A stretch of 64,000 nt of DNA from JANXLS01 sp035308565 (GTDB lineage Bacteria; Planctomycetota; SZUA-567; H5-PLA8): assembly GCA_035308565.1 (NCBI GenBank), contig DATGGK010000056.1:15191-79190 (forward strand). The letters are read 5' to 3'. Positions 31,301-39,695 of the stretch are shown in pieces. Under the pieces are notes generated by a model. That model did not search any database. It was not told the origin of the DNA and saw only the letters and a program-made list of their open reading frames with translations. Within the stretch, counting starts at the first letter, position 1; each line of letters opens with the position of its first letter. The position numbers were made by a program, and so were the translations under genes.

Positions 31301-32905
31301 ATGATTTTTCGCCGTCTCGCCTGCGCCGTGATGCTTCTCTCCGCTCACCCGATTTTCTGCGCCGCCGCCGAACTCAAAGAGCGCTGGGTCTACATCGCCA
31401 CCAACCATCAAGTCGATTCCGCCATCGACGACCTTGAAAAAATCATGCGCCGCGCCGCCGCCGCCGGCTACACGGGCATTCAGCTCAACGATTCCAAATT
31501 CGCCAAACTCGACGATCTCGGCGGCATGGACGACCGTTATTTTAAAAATGTCGAGCGCGTCAAAAAACTCGCGAAGGAACTCAACCTCGAATTGATTCCC
31601 GGCCTGTTCTCCATCGGCTATTCCAACGATCTGCTCTGGCACAACCCCAATCTCGCCGAAGGCCTGCCCGTGATCGACGCGCCGTTCGAAGTCAAAAACG
31701 GCGCCGCGCATCTCGTTCCCGATGAGCGCGCCTTCACGAAAATAAATTTCAAAGACGACAACGTCGCCGTTGAAGATGGCGTCTGGAAAATGACCGCCAA
31801 CGGCGGCAATGCGCGCGTCAATTTTAAATTCAAAGTCGTGCCGCACCGCGAGTACCACATCAGCGTAAAAATCAAGACCGACAATTTTCAAGGCGAGCCG
31901 CACATCGTCATCCTCGCCGGAAACCGCTCGCTCGCCCACGCCAACCTCGGCGTCAAACGCACGCAGGATTGGACCGAACATCATCAAGTTTTCAATTCGC
32001 AGGAATTCAGCGACGTCAACATCTACTTCGGCAGTTGGGGCGCGAAGAGCGGCACGGCGCAATGGAAGGACGCGAAATTCGAAGAAGTCGGCTTGCTCAA
32101 CGCGCTGCGCCGCGACGGCTGTCCGCTCAAAGTCGTCAACGAAAAAGGCGATGAACTCGTTGAACGAAAAGACTTCGAACCGTTCGCCGATCCATTAATG
32201 GGCGCCAAACCGTGGAAAGGCAGCTACGACGTGTATCACACGCCGCCGCTGCTGAAAACAAAACTGCCTGACGGCACGAAATTAAAAATCAGCTATTACC
32301 ACGTGCTCACCGTATACGACGGCCAGGTGATGCTCTGCCCGTCGGAACCGCAAGTCCTTGAGTTGCTTAAAAAACAGGCCGCGCTCGTCCACAAAGCTTT
32401 CGGCGCGTCGAAATACTTCATGCACTTCGACGAAATCCGCTGCATGAACCAGTGCGCCGCCTGTCAGAAGCGCTCCATGCAACCCGGCGCGATGCTCGCC
32501 GTTCTCGCCAAACAATGCGCGCAAATCCTGCACGACACCGCGCCCGGCGCGACGATCTATACGTGGAACGACATGTTCGATCCGTTCCACAACGCCGTAA
32601 AAAAAGATTACTACCTCGTCAATGGCGACCTGTCCGGCTCGTGGGAAGGCCTGGAAAAAGAAACGGTGATCGTCGAATGGAATTACGAGAAGCGCGACGA
32701 AAGCATGGACTTCTTCGCCAAACTCGGCCACCCGATCGTCGCCGCCGGCTATTACGACGGCAGCCACGACACGCACAAATGGCTCGCGTCGCTCAAGAAA
32801 ATTCCCACCGCGCGCGGAATCATGTACACAACATGGGAACACAAGTTCGGTGAGCTGGAGAATTTTATGAAGACGGTGCAGGAGAGCTATTCGGCGGGAA
32901 AATGA
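31301..32905 (+). CDS. Secreted glycoside-hydrolase-like protein of unknown specificity
   Basis: A 534-residue protein with a signal peptide (MIFRRLACAVMLLSAHPIFC, AAAEL). The N-terminal part (ATNHQVDSAIDDLEKIMRRA, then YTGIQLNDSKFAKLDD) and the C-terminal part (KYFMHFDEIRCMNQCAACQK, IYTWNDMFDPFHNA, VNGDLSGSWEGL, VIVEWNYEKR) look like a TIM barrel. A likely acid/base pair is the D-E in HFDEIR, reminiscent of GH20-type hexosaminidases. A jelly-roll-like carbohydrate-binding insert covers residues about 135-260. The start follows AAAGGA; a longer upstream frame reads through the REP-like repeat and is rejected. The substrate is unknown. Confidence 0.7.
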   Translation: MIFRRLACAVMLLSAHPIFCAAAELKERWVYIATNHQVDSAIDDLEKIMRRAAAAGYTGIQLNDSKFAKLDDLGGMDDRYFKNVERVKKLAKELNLELIPGLFSIGYSNDLLWHNPNLAEGLPVIDAPFEVKNGAAHLVPDERAFTKINFKDDNVAVEDGVWKMTANGGNARVNFKFKVVPHREYHISVKIKTDNFQGEPHIVILAGNRSLAHANLGVKRTQDWTEHHQVFNSQEFSDVNIYFGSWGAKSGTAQWKDAKFEEVGLLNALRRDGCPLKVVNEKGDELVERKDFEPFADPLMGAKPWKGSYDVYHTPPLLKTKLPDGTKLKISYYHVLTVYDGQVMLCPSEPQVLELLKKQAALVHKAFGASKYFMHFDEIRCMNQCAACQKRSMQPGAMLAVLAKQCAQILHDTAPGATIYTWNDMFDPFHNAVKKDYYLVNGDLSGSWEGLEKETVIVEWNYEKRDESMDFFAKLGHPIVAAGYYDGSHDTHKWLASLKKIPTARGIMYTTWEHKFGELENFMKTVQESYSAGK

Positions 32906-32986
32906 TTCGCTGTCGCCCCACCGCTGCACCACCCTTTATTTCCCCGCCCGCCTCCATATAATACCGACACCCGTATTGGACCTCGA

Positions 32987-35176
32987 ATGGATCGCGCTCC
33001 CGCTCAGCCCACATCCTCGCACTTTCCCAGTGGACACGGGAAACTCTATCTTCACGATCCGGATTTGATGCCGCTCAAATGCATGCTCGTCGAACTTGGC
33101 GCCAACCATTGCCGCGGCACCGTCCCATTTGCGGCGCTCGATCCTGAAACCATCGTGGCTTGGCAGCAAAAATTGGTTCCCAACTACCGCTTGCGCCTGC
33201 GCATGGAGTTGCTGCGCGGCGTGCCGGGCTTCGAAGTTGAAGGTGTGGTGCTGCGCGCCGATCCCGTCAATGACGGCGTGGAAATCGAGCTGAGTTTCGT
33301 CCGTTCCGATTCCGCGCGCCGCAGCGGATTCGCACCCGCCGTCACGGTCACGAACATCCATGACGACGACGAACCGCGGACGTTGCAGCCGATCGAGCAG
33401 CCTGAGCCGCGCAAACACAAAACGTCGATTATCGAAACCCTCAAGCCGCTTGCGCCCGACGATTCCGCGTTGATCGAACGCGTGCCCGCCGCCAACGCGG
33501 AGCACGATTCGCACTCGCCGCAGAAGTCCTCGGCGGAGCGCCCGCAGTCCGCGGGAGTTCCCACACAATCCGGCATTCGCCGCCGGCTCGATCCCGACGA
33601 AATGGTGCAGATGGAGCGGCCCAAAGATTTGCAGAGCGCCTATCTGGCGCTGCATCGTCCCGCGGGCAGCGCTGCGGTGGACGCCGGCAGCGCACCGCCG
33701 GCGGCGGCCATCTCGCTGCAGCCCGACCCGCGCGAGGCCACCGTTCAAATGGATCGCGCCGCGCTGCTCGCGTCCGGGTTGTACGCCCGGCCCCCGCAAT
33801 CGCCGCACGCTCCACCGGCGCCGCCCGATGAAACAGTGATGCTCGAACGCCCGCGCGACCTCCGCATTCGGCCTCCGCGCGCGCAACAAACTCCGCAAGG
33901 CGAGAACAAATCCGCGGACGCAAAAACCGCCGCCAATCCGGATGCCAGCGTCGTCATGCAACGTCCGCCCGAAATCAAAATCGCGGCGAGCGCTCCGCTG
34001 GACGCGACCGTCGCCGCGGAACGCCCGACCGGATTGCGCGCGCCGGCCTTGGATGCCACCGTCGCCGTGGAGCGTCCCGCAGCACTCAAGTCGGCGCCGG
34101 CACTCGATGAAACCATACCCGCAAATCGCGCCGCAGCGCCTGCGATGGACGCAACGGCCGTCTCCGAGCGACCCAATGCCGCGCCCCCTCTTGATGCCAC
34201 GGTCGTGAGCGACCGTCCCGCGGTCTCGCCGCCCGACGCGACCGTTGAGATGTCGCGCGGCGCGGGTTTTGCCGAACCCTCCAAACGCGAACGCCGCGGC
34301 TCCGGCATCTTTCAGCCCGATCCGCCCAAATCCGAATCCGGCGCGATCAAAACCAAACACGCTTTCTCCAAAAAACTCGGCGAAGTCCTCGTTCAAATGG
34401 GCAAGCTCACCATGGACCAGGCCGACGAAGTCGCCAAGATCGCGATTGAAAGCGGCGAACGCATGGGGCGGCTGCTGATCGCCTGGGAGATGGTCCCGCC
34501 GGACGTGCTCTGCCGCGCGCTCTCGCTGCAATCCGGCCTGCCCATGACGCTGCTCGACGAAGATTCGTTCCCCGAAAAATTGCGCCGCATTTTCCCGCTC
34601 CCATTAATGATGCGCCACAACTTCGTGCCCTTTGATGAATCCGCCGCCGTGCTCTGCGTCGCCGCGTGCAACCCGCTTGAAGCCGATCTCGTCAAGGAAT
34701 TGGAGCGCATCTCGCGCAAAGTGGTCGAAGTTTTTTTGGCGCGAGAGGACCAAGTTGCGCGCCAGCTTGACTGGCTGCGCGTCAAAATGAAAACGCGCTC
34801 GCGCCGCGGACTTCGCTTCCGCCTGAAACTGCCCGTCTCGTTTCAATTCTGCAGCCGCATGGGCGTGCGTTCTGAGAAGGATGTTTTCGATGCCACGACG
34901 ATCAACATCAGCGAAGGCGGATTCCTCATCGAAAGCCCGCCCGTCCCCGGCGATCCCGGCGAAATGCTGCTCAAAGGCCTGCACTTGAATCTTTGCCTCA
35001 AACCGATGAGCGGCGAAATCTGGTCGATCTGCGACGTGCGCGAAATCCGCCTCGTTCAAGAGCAGCCGCCGCGTTGGCTGATGGGCCTTGAAATCGTGGA
35101 CATCAACGAAGAAAGCCGCGCGCGGTTGAAAGAACTCTGCAAATCGGCGAAAACATCAAAAATGCCAAAGAGTTGA
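32987..35176 (+). CDS. MshEN plus PilZ domain protein with DATVxxERP repeats
   Basis: A 729-residue protein with an N-terminal PilZ-like or beta domain (residues 15-110). Next comes a disordered Pro/Ala-rich stretch with about ten copies of a D-[AE]-T-[VM]-x-x-x-R-P motif (residues about 203-425, e.g. LDATVAVERPAAL). A MshEN/GspE N-terminal domain follows at about 455-600 (KLGEVLVQMGKLTMDQADEV, PSCRALSLQSGLP-like), then a C-terminal PilZ domain at about 604-720 (SRRGLRFRLKLPVSF ... INISEGGFLIESP). Both domain types can bind cyclic di-GMP, so it is probably a second-messenger receptor tied to secretion or pili. No ATPase domain follows MshEN. Confidence 0.8.
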   Translation: MDRAPAQPTSSHFPSGHGKLYLHDPDLMPLKCMLVELGANHCRGTVPFAALDPETIVAWQQKLVPNYRLRLRMELLRGVPGFEVEGVVLRADPVNDGVEIELSFVRSDSARRSGFAPAVTVTNIHDDDEPRTLQPIEQPEPRKHKTSIIETLKPLAPDDSALIERVPAANAEHDSHSPQKSSAERPQSAGVPTQSGIRRRLDPDEMVQMERPKDLQSAYLALHRPAGSAAVDAGSAPPAAAISLQPDPREATVQMDRAALLASGLYARPPQSPHAPPAPPDETVMLERPRDLRIRPPRAQQTPQGENKSADAKTAANPDASVVMQRPPEIKIAASAPLDATVAAERPTGLRAPALDATVAVERPAALKSAPALDETIPANRAAAPAMDATAVSERPNAAPPLDATVVSDRPAVSPPDATVEMSRGAGFAEPSKRERRGSGIFQPDPPKSESGAIKTKHAFSKKLGEVLVQMGKLTMDQADEVAKIAIESGERMGRLLIAWEMVPPDVLCRALSLQSGLPMTLLDEDSFPEKLRRIFPLPLMMRHNFVPFDESAAVLCVAACNPLEADLVKELERISRKVVEVFLAREDQVARQLDWLRVKMKTRSRRGLRFRLKLPVSFQFCSRMGVRSEKDVFDATTINISEGGFLIESPPVPGDPGEMLLKGLHLNLCLKPMSGEIWSICDVREIRLVQEQPPRWLMGLEIVDINEESRARLKELCKSAKTSKMPKS

Positions 35177-35245
35177 GTATCTTGCTTCAAATAGTTTCAC
35201 TGTTCGTCAATAAACCGCGCAGCGATTTCCCGCCGTTTCTGACTC

Positions 35246-37483
35246 CTATTCCTTCGCTTCCTTCTCCATCCGATCATATACCTGCGCAATCACAAAACGC
35301 GCCACCTTATGCAGGTGCTTGACATACCCTGCGAGGTAATCAATCCCCTCGGCCTGCGCCGTTTGATACAACGGGTTCATTACAATCGAGCGCAGCACCA
35401 GCAGCCCGTGTTCGTTGTAGTCGTGCGCGGAAACGTGAATCTCATTCAGCACAGCTTCGATCGAATGGCTTGGGTACCGGCTCTTTTCAAACGTCGTGTT
35501 CGAAACAAAATACTCCTTTGCATAAGGCATCGTCGTCCCGCGCCCCGCCTTCGGAATATCCAATTCATCATGAATTCGGCGGTTTAATTCGTTGATCCAT
35601 TTCAGCGGCATGTCCATTGCCACAAGTTTATTGCCCTTCCACGACATTGCCACTGCAATAAAGCACAAAATATTTGTATCGGGTTTATACAATGGCATAA
35701 ACGTAAATGGATGTATAAACCGTGCGCCGTCTTTGCTTTCGAATCCGCAACCCGTCTCAAACGCTTCGAAATTCTTCCGATGATGCTGCAAGTACCAGCA
35801 CAACTTGCGCGCATTGACGACCGTCGCACGCGCGATTTTACCGTGGCCGTGTATATTCAGCGGGATCGTCTTGTGCGCCAGCCAGCAGGCCGTCGCTGCC
35901 GCACCGGGCTTGGAACCTTCAAGTATATATGGCCCGACCGCTTTAATATCGATCAGTTCATCGATCGCCTTTATCCCTTCCATTTCGTCAGATATATACA
36001 GCGCTTTTTGCGTCATCAACTCGGTCACGAGGCCATTCCTGAAGGCCACAATTCCCGCCGGGTAAGGTATGTATCCCATTTTATGCGGATCAACTGTGAT
36101 CGAATCCGCCTCGCTCATCGCAATGTACGCTTTGTATACGTCCGGATCGTCCCATGCAATCTCCTCCCAATCGCCGGCGCGGGGCGGATTCGCTTTGTCC
36201 CATCCGTGATGTGCCTGCGCCGTTTGGCGAAACGCGCTGCGCGACACTTTGTCGCGCGCATGAATGCCCTCGATGTACATTTTGCATGTCTCATCCAGCG
36301 TCCGCGCTTTCTTTTTGTCGCTCTTCTCAAAAGCATGCCCGCAAAAAACACTGCGAATATAACCGCCCCACGCCGCATCTACGTGCAGCCAGAACGAGTG
36401 GTTTGTCCGCTGCGAATACGTGTGCCGCAGCGCCGCTAGCTCATGAATTGGATCGACCGCGCCGTGCTCCGTGGTTCCCACAATGCCGATCGCGCCGCCA
36501 ATGTACTCCTGCTCGCGCATGCGTTCGAGCATTGTCCTCAGCGCATCAACGTCCACGCGAAATCTGGAATCGACGGGCACAAGGCGCACGCAATCTTCCC
36601 CCATTCCAAGTACATTCGCGGCCTTTTTTATGGAATAATGCGCCCCCGCCGAAACGAAAAATACCGGCCTCATTTTCAACTTGGCGATGACGGCATCGTA
36701 TCCGCGCAAACTCACGTTGTAATCGCTTTGATGTAGATAATTATTAATCCCATTCAACACCGCGCTCTTTTCGCGGCCGATTGTTTCAACTTCATAACGA
36801 GCCAACTTGCGCACCAGAATAATCGCTTCGTTCGGGCGCAATCCAATTAATTCGCGGTCGCTCAAATCGCGTATCGGCGCAACCCTGCCGTTGGCCGTTT
36901 TGACCGCAAAATCGTAATGGTGTTCCCTGCAATAATCGCGCACTGTCAGCGGTAGAAACTGCACCATCCGCGCCACCCACAGCGCCTCGATATTCGCCAC
37001 CGTCCCGCCCGAACAAATATGCGCCCACGCCTTGCGAGGTTTATACCCCATCATTTCGGCCACCATCCGCCCGACTTCCAACTCCAAGCGCACAGTCACT
37101 GGCGCCGACTCGTCCGTAACGTTGTTTGGATCGTAGAGCATCCCCGCGAAATAGCCGAGCACTCCCGGCAGCGTTTGCTCCGAAATCATGTGCGCGATGT
37201 AGCGCGGCGAGTAGAATGGAAAATGTGCTTTGAGATTGTTTAGAACAATATTGAGGTCGTCGATGAGCCGGTCCTGCCACGCCTCGTGTTCGCGCCGCCG
37301 TTCGCGGCTGATTACCACGGGGTCGTTTGGAAAATAATTGCGCCGCCAATGTATATAATCCTGAAAAATGTAAGAAAGCAAGTCGTACCATAAATCGCCC
37401 TGCTCGGCTTTGGGGCCAAGAAACCACGCCGTCAACGGCGGCTCTTTGGGCGGATTGTCAGGATGAGATGGATCGTCATTCAT
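35246..37483 (-). CDS. Group II PLP-dependent amino acid decarboxylase (tyrosine/glutamate decarboxylase-like)
   Basis: A 745-residue aspartate-aminotransferase-fold enzyme. The N-terminal segment PFYSPRYIAHMISEQTLPGV is typical of the family. AWAHICSGGTVANIEALWVA binds cofactor phosphate, WLHVDAAWGGYI holds the conserved aspartate, and DSITVDPHKMGYIPYPAG holds the PLP lysine near residue 467. It is longer than most bacterial members (about 620 in bacterial tyrosine decarboxylases), with an extra insert around residues 395-440 and a long C-terminal domain. The substrate is not readable. The DNA looks somewhat richer in TATAT-type words than its neighbours, which may hint at later acquisition. 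Monocistronic. Confidence 0.88.
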   Translation of the reverse strand: MNDDPSHPDNPPKEPPLTAWFLGPKAEQGDLWYDLLSYIFQDYIHWRRNYFPNDPVVISRERRREHEAWQDRLIDDLNIVLNNLKAHFPFYSPRYIAHMISEQTLPGVLGYFAGMLYDPNNVTDESAPVTVRLELEVGRMVAEMMGYKPRKAWAHICSGGTVANIEALWVARMVQFLPLTVRDYCREHHYDFAVKTANGRVAPIRDLSDRELIGLRPNEAIILVRKLARYEVETIGREKSAVLNGINNYLHQSDYNVSLRGYDAVIAKLKMRPVFFVSAGAHYSIKKAANVLGMGEDCVRLVPVDSRFRVDVDALRTMLERMREQEYIGGAIGIVGTTEHGAVDPIHELAALRHTYSQRTNHSFWLHVDAAWGGYIRSVFCGHAFEKSDKKKARTLDETCKMYIEGIHARDKVSRSAFRQTAQAHHGWDKANPPRAGDWEEIAWDDPDVYKAYIAMSEADSITVDPHKMGYIPYPAGIVAFRNGLVTELMTQKALYISDEMEGIKAIDELIDIKAVGPYILEGSKPGAAATACWLAHKTIPLNIHGHGKIARATVVNARKLCWYLQHHRKNFEAFETGCGFESKDGARFIHPFTFMPLYKPDTNILCFIAVAMSWKGNKLVAMDMPLKWINELNRRIHDELDIPKAGRGTTMPYAKEYFVSNTTFEKSRYPSHSIEAVLNEIHVSAHDYNEHGLLVLRSIVMNPLYQTAQAEGIDYLAGYVKHLHKVARFVIAQVYDRMEKEAKE

Positions 37484-37620
37484 ATGTGCGGGCCTCGTCT
37501 TCTGAATGCAAGGGTAGCACGTTGACTTAAGGCGACAAGGGAGGAACGGCTGCGCGATTTGAACTCATGCATTGCCGTTTTTATCAAAGCATGATACGGT
37601 AGTTGAAATCCCTTTAAAAG

Positions 37621-38298
37621 GTGTGCAGATTTTTGAATTCCCCACCCGTTCCGCCCTATCCCATTTTTCTCGGCCTGAGCGGCGTGCCCGTGCTCGTCGT
37701 CGGCGGCGGCGCGGTCGCGGCGCGGAAAGTGGGAGATCTTGTGGCGTCGGGTGCGCAAGTCACTCTCGTCGCGCCGGAGTTTGACGGCAAATTGTTGACA
37801 CTCGCGCGAAGACGCGGCTCCACCGTGAAACTCATCAAACGCGCATTTCGGATGAGTGACGTAAAAGCGCAACGCCTCGTAATCGCTGCAACCAACGATG
37901 CCGGCTTAAACGAGCGCATCAGCGCAGCCGCGCGCAAGAACGGCCTGCTCGTCAATTGTGCCGCGCCGCCCGAAGCCGGCAACTTCGCCGTCCCGGCCGC
38001 TGTTCGCCGCGGTAATTTTTGCATCGCCATCTCAACCAGCGGCGCATCGGCCGCGCTGGCTGCGCACTGGCGTCAGCGCCTCGAAAAAATCGTCGGTGTG
38101 GAATGGGGAACACTCGCGCGGCTGCTTGTCAAAATGCGCGATCGCGCGAAATCCCGCATCGCCGATCCCGCTTCGCGCCGGGCACTGCTTCGGAAATTGG
38201 GCAAACCGCATTGGGCCGCGAAGATCAAAAAGCTTGGCGCAAAGGAAGTTGAGCGGCGGATGTCGGCGCTTTTTGAAGCGGCGCGCTGTACCGCCTAA
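37621..38298 (+). CDS. Precorrin-2 dehydrogenase / siroheme synthase N-terminal type
   Basis: A 225-residue NAD-dependent enzyme that oxidises precorrin-2 to sirohydrochlorin in siroheme or cobalamin synthesis. YPIFLGLSGVPVLVVGGGAV (then AARK) is the Rossmann start and LVIAATNDAGLNERIS follows. NCAAPPEAGNFAVPA contains the conserved segment before the active site, then ISTSGASAALA. It corresponds to the SirC/CysG-N (Met8p) family, without the methyltransferase half of CysG. The start is a GTG after AAAAGG. The last codons and the TAA stop lie within a dispersed hairpin repeat, overlapping the stop of the convergent gene. Confidence 0.88.
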   Translation: MCRFLNSPPVPPYPIFLGLSGVPVLVVGGGAVAARKVGDLVASGAQVTLVAPEFDGKLLTLARRRGSTVKLIKRAFRMSDVKAQRLVIAATNDAGLNERISAAARKNGLLVNCAAPPEAGNFAVPAAVRRGNFCIAISTSGASAALAAHWRQRLEKIVGVEWGTLARLLVKMRDRAKSRIADPASRRALLRKLGKPHWAAKIKKLGAKEVERRMSALFEAARCTA

Positions 38299-38314
38299 AG
38301 GCGGGACCACAAAC
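38288..38314. repeat. Hairpin repeat carrying the stop codons of two convergent genes
   Basis: GTACCGCCTAAAGGCGGGAC followed by CACAAAC is a member of the GGCGG family also present at 42268-42360 and 53624-53696. The plus-strand TAA (38296-38298) and minus-strand TAG (38295-38297) overlap inside it. Confidence 0.85.
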
Positions 38315-39035
38315 ACAAACGAATCTCCGTGCGCATCGTTGCGCTGGCACCGGCAGGAATGGCGATCAAACCGTGGCCGTCTTCCGCGGCGCTGGGCAGC
38401 CCGCTGGCCGGCGCAACGCTGATTTCGTTTTCGCGCTCCTCAATCCAGCAATAGGGCAATTGCGCGGCGTCCCAGTGCACTTCGACGCTCAGTTTTCGTG
38501 CGGCGTTCACAAGACGGCAGAGGCCTTCGCTAAAATCCGTAAGATAGAATTTCCGCGTTTCCGTTCCGGCGGCGCGCGAGTTTGATAGGTCAGTGCCATC
38601 CGCCAGTTTGGGCCAGCGCATGCGCAAGATTGGTTCTTCGCGCGGATCGAAATACGACACGACCGGCGCGTCGATGCGGCAGTCCACGCCGGCCAGCGGC
38701 GCGCCGAACGCCACGCGCGCGCACATCAGCACGGCGCATTCCTCGTTGTTCGTATTGGTCAGCGTTTCTTCGATGACAAGTGTTGGAGATTTCGCCCTTA
38801 GCGCAAAGCGCTTCGTCCAGCGCGGCGGCTGCTCTACGGCCGTGCACACGCGCGAGCAGCCGTCTGCATCGCGCAGTTCGGGGCCGGCTTCGAAGTGAAA
38901 GGCGTCGAAACCGTCGGGCGCGCCGCTCGGCGTGAGCACGTTCACGTTCGCCGGCTTGTACAACAATTCGCTCAGCGCCGCGCCGCGGTCAAGATCCACG
39001 CCGACGCGCAATAATTCGTTTTCCAAACAGATCAC
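38295..39035 (-). CDS. Aldose-1-epimerase-like (galactose mutarotase fold) protein
   Basis: A 246-residue beta-rich protein with the galactose-mutarotase-like pattern: ELLRVGVDLDRGAALSELLY at the N-terminus, HFEAGPELRDADG, and EETLTNTNNEECAVLMCARV. No clear catalytic His/Glu pair can be placed, so it may bind a sugar without epimerising it. The last residues (LCLWSRL) are encoded by a dispersed repeat, meaning that the repeat now defines the C-terminus. Cytoplasmic, with no signal peptide. Its stop overlaps that of the siroheme gene. Confidence 0.6.
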   Translation of the reverse strand: MICLENELLRVGVDLDRGAALSELLYKPANVNVLTPSGAPDGFDAFHFEAGPELRDADGCSRVCTAVEQPPRWTKRFALRAKSPTLVIEETLTNTNNEECAVLMCARVAFGAPLAGVDCRIDAPVVSYFDPREEPILRMRWPKLADGTDLSNSRAAGTETRKFYLTDFSEGLCRLVNAARKLSVEVHWDAAQLPYCWIEERENEISVAPASGLPSAAEDGHGLIAIPAGASATMRTEIRLCLWSRL

Positions 39036-39044
39036 GCCGCGTCC

Positions 39045-39083
39045 TCGTCTCCTATCTCCTAACTACTATCTCCTATCTCCTAA
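39045..39083. repeat. TCCTATCTCC tandem repeat next to rnpB
   Basis: CTCCTATCTCCTAACTACTA, then TCTCCTATCTCCTAA, lies just past the 3' end of RNase P RNA. A similar tract lies at 41671-41722, in the gap before coaD, on both strands (AGGAGATAGGAG and CTCCTATCTCC). Confidence 0.7.
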
Positions 39084-39089
39084 AGAACA

Positions 39090-39536
39090 CGCGGGGCGCC
39101 CATAAGCCGGCTTCTGTTCTCTTGCGAGGGCAGCCATTTCTCTAGGCCCGCCGTTGCCGGCGGGCTCCAGCGCCCTACCCGCGGATATGCTTTCCAATCG
39201 GCGCGGACCGCGCCTCTCCGCCTATTTGGGCTTGCTCCGGGCCGGGTTTGCCATGCCTTCAGCGTTCGCCGCTGAAGCGGTGGGCTCTTACCCCGCCGTT
39301 TCACCCTTGCTTGAAAAAGCACACTCAAGATTCAAGATTCAAAATTCAAGATTGCAGCCTTGAATCTTGAATCGTTGAATAGTGCCCTTTCGAGCGGTCT
39401 ATTCTCTGTGGCACTGTCCCTGAGGTTCCGACCCTTTTCTGCGATCGTCCCCCGATGGGTGTTGCCCATGGCCCTGTCCTGTGGAGGCCGGACTTTCCTC
39501 GGCGTTTTTTCCGCCGCGGCTGCCGGACGCCCCGCG
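39090..39536 (-). ncRNA. rnpB: RNase P RNA (rnpB), bacterial type A-like
   Basis: Read on the minus strand, the 5' end contains GAGGAAAGTCCGGCCTCCAC followed by AGGGCCATGG. The middle has AGGGTGAAACGGCGGGGTAA then GAGCCCACCG, followed by GGCAAACCCGGCCCGGAGCA. The 3' part has GAGAAATGGCTGCC and ACAGAAGCCGGCTTATGG. These are the universally conserved blocks of bacterial RNase P RNA, in the correct order. The ends pair as helix P1 (CGCGGGGCG with CGCCCCGCG). It processes the 5' leader of tRNA precursors together with the RnpA protein. The gene is about 447 nt, longer than usual because of a repeat inserted in the region corresponding to P12. Confidence 0.95.
39321..39383. repeat. TTCAAGATTCAA-family repeat inserted in rnpB
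   Basis: About 60 nt of CTCAAGATTCAAGATTCAAA-type sequence, with its inverse TTGAATCTTGAATCGTTGAA, lies between the conserved blocks of RNase P RNA. Copies outside genes are at 54953-55037 and 56644-56718. Confidence 0.8.
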
Positions 39537-39695
39537 TAAAAATCAAGGATACCGTAAGCGCACGCAAAGCGCACTCGAAATTTGTAAACCTTATGCTGGA
39601 ATTGCCGCGCGCCCGCGCTACACTTTTTCTTCCAAAATTAACGGCCTTGGCGCGTCCTTAATTTGTACGTAGGCCCAACAGAAAGGCAGCACCCG

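Noticed and set aside
30248..32062. 604-residue minus-strand frame spanning two genes and the REP-like repeat
   Set aside because: It is a frame-shifted shadow of the GalU-like gene and an antisense shadow of the secreted-protein gene.
32936..34531. 531-residue minus-strand frame opposite the MshEN-PilZ gene
   Set aside because: The His/Arg/Gly-rich composition comes from the antisense of the repeated DATVxxERP codons.
39323..39381. CRISPR-like direct repeats (TTCAAGATTCAA units)
   Set aside because: The units are short, imperfect and without spacers of constant length. They form inverted pairs and have no cas genes nearby.
39160..39600. Small protein-coding frames in the 39.1-39.6 kb region
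   Set aside because: The region is RNase P RNA on the minus strand, and the frames do not match any family.
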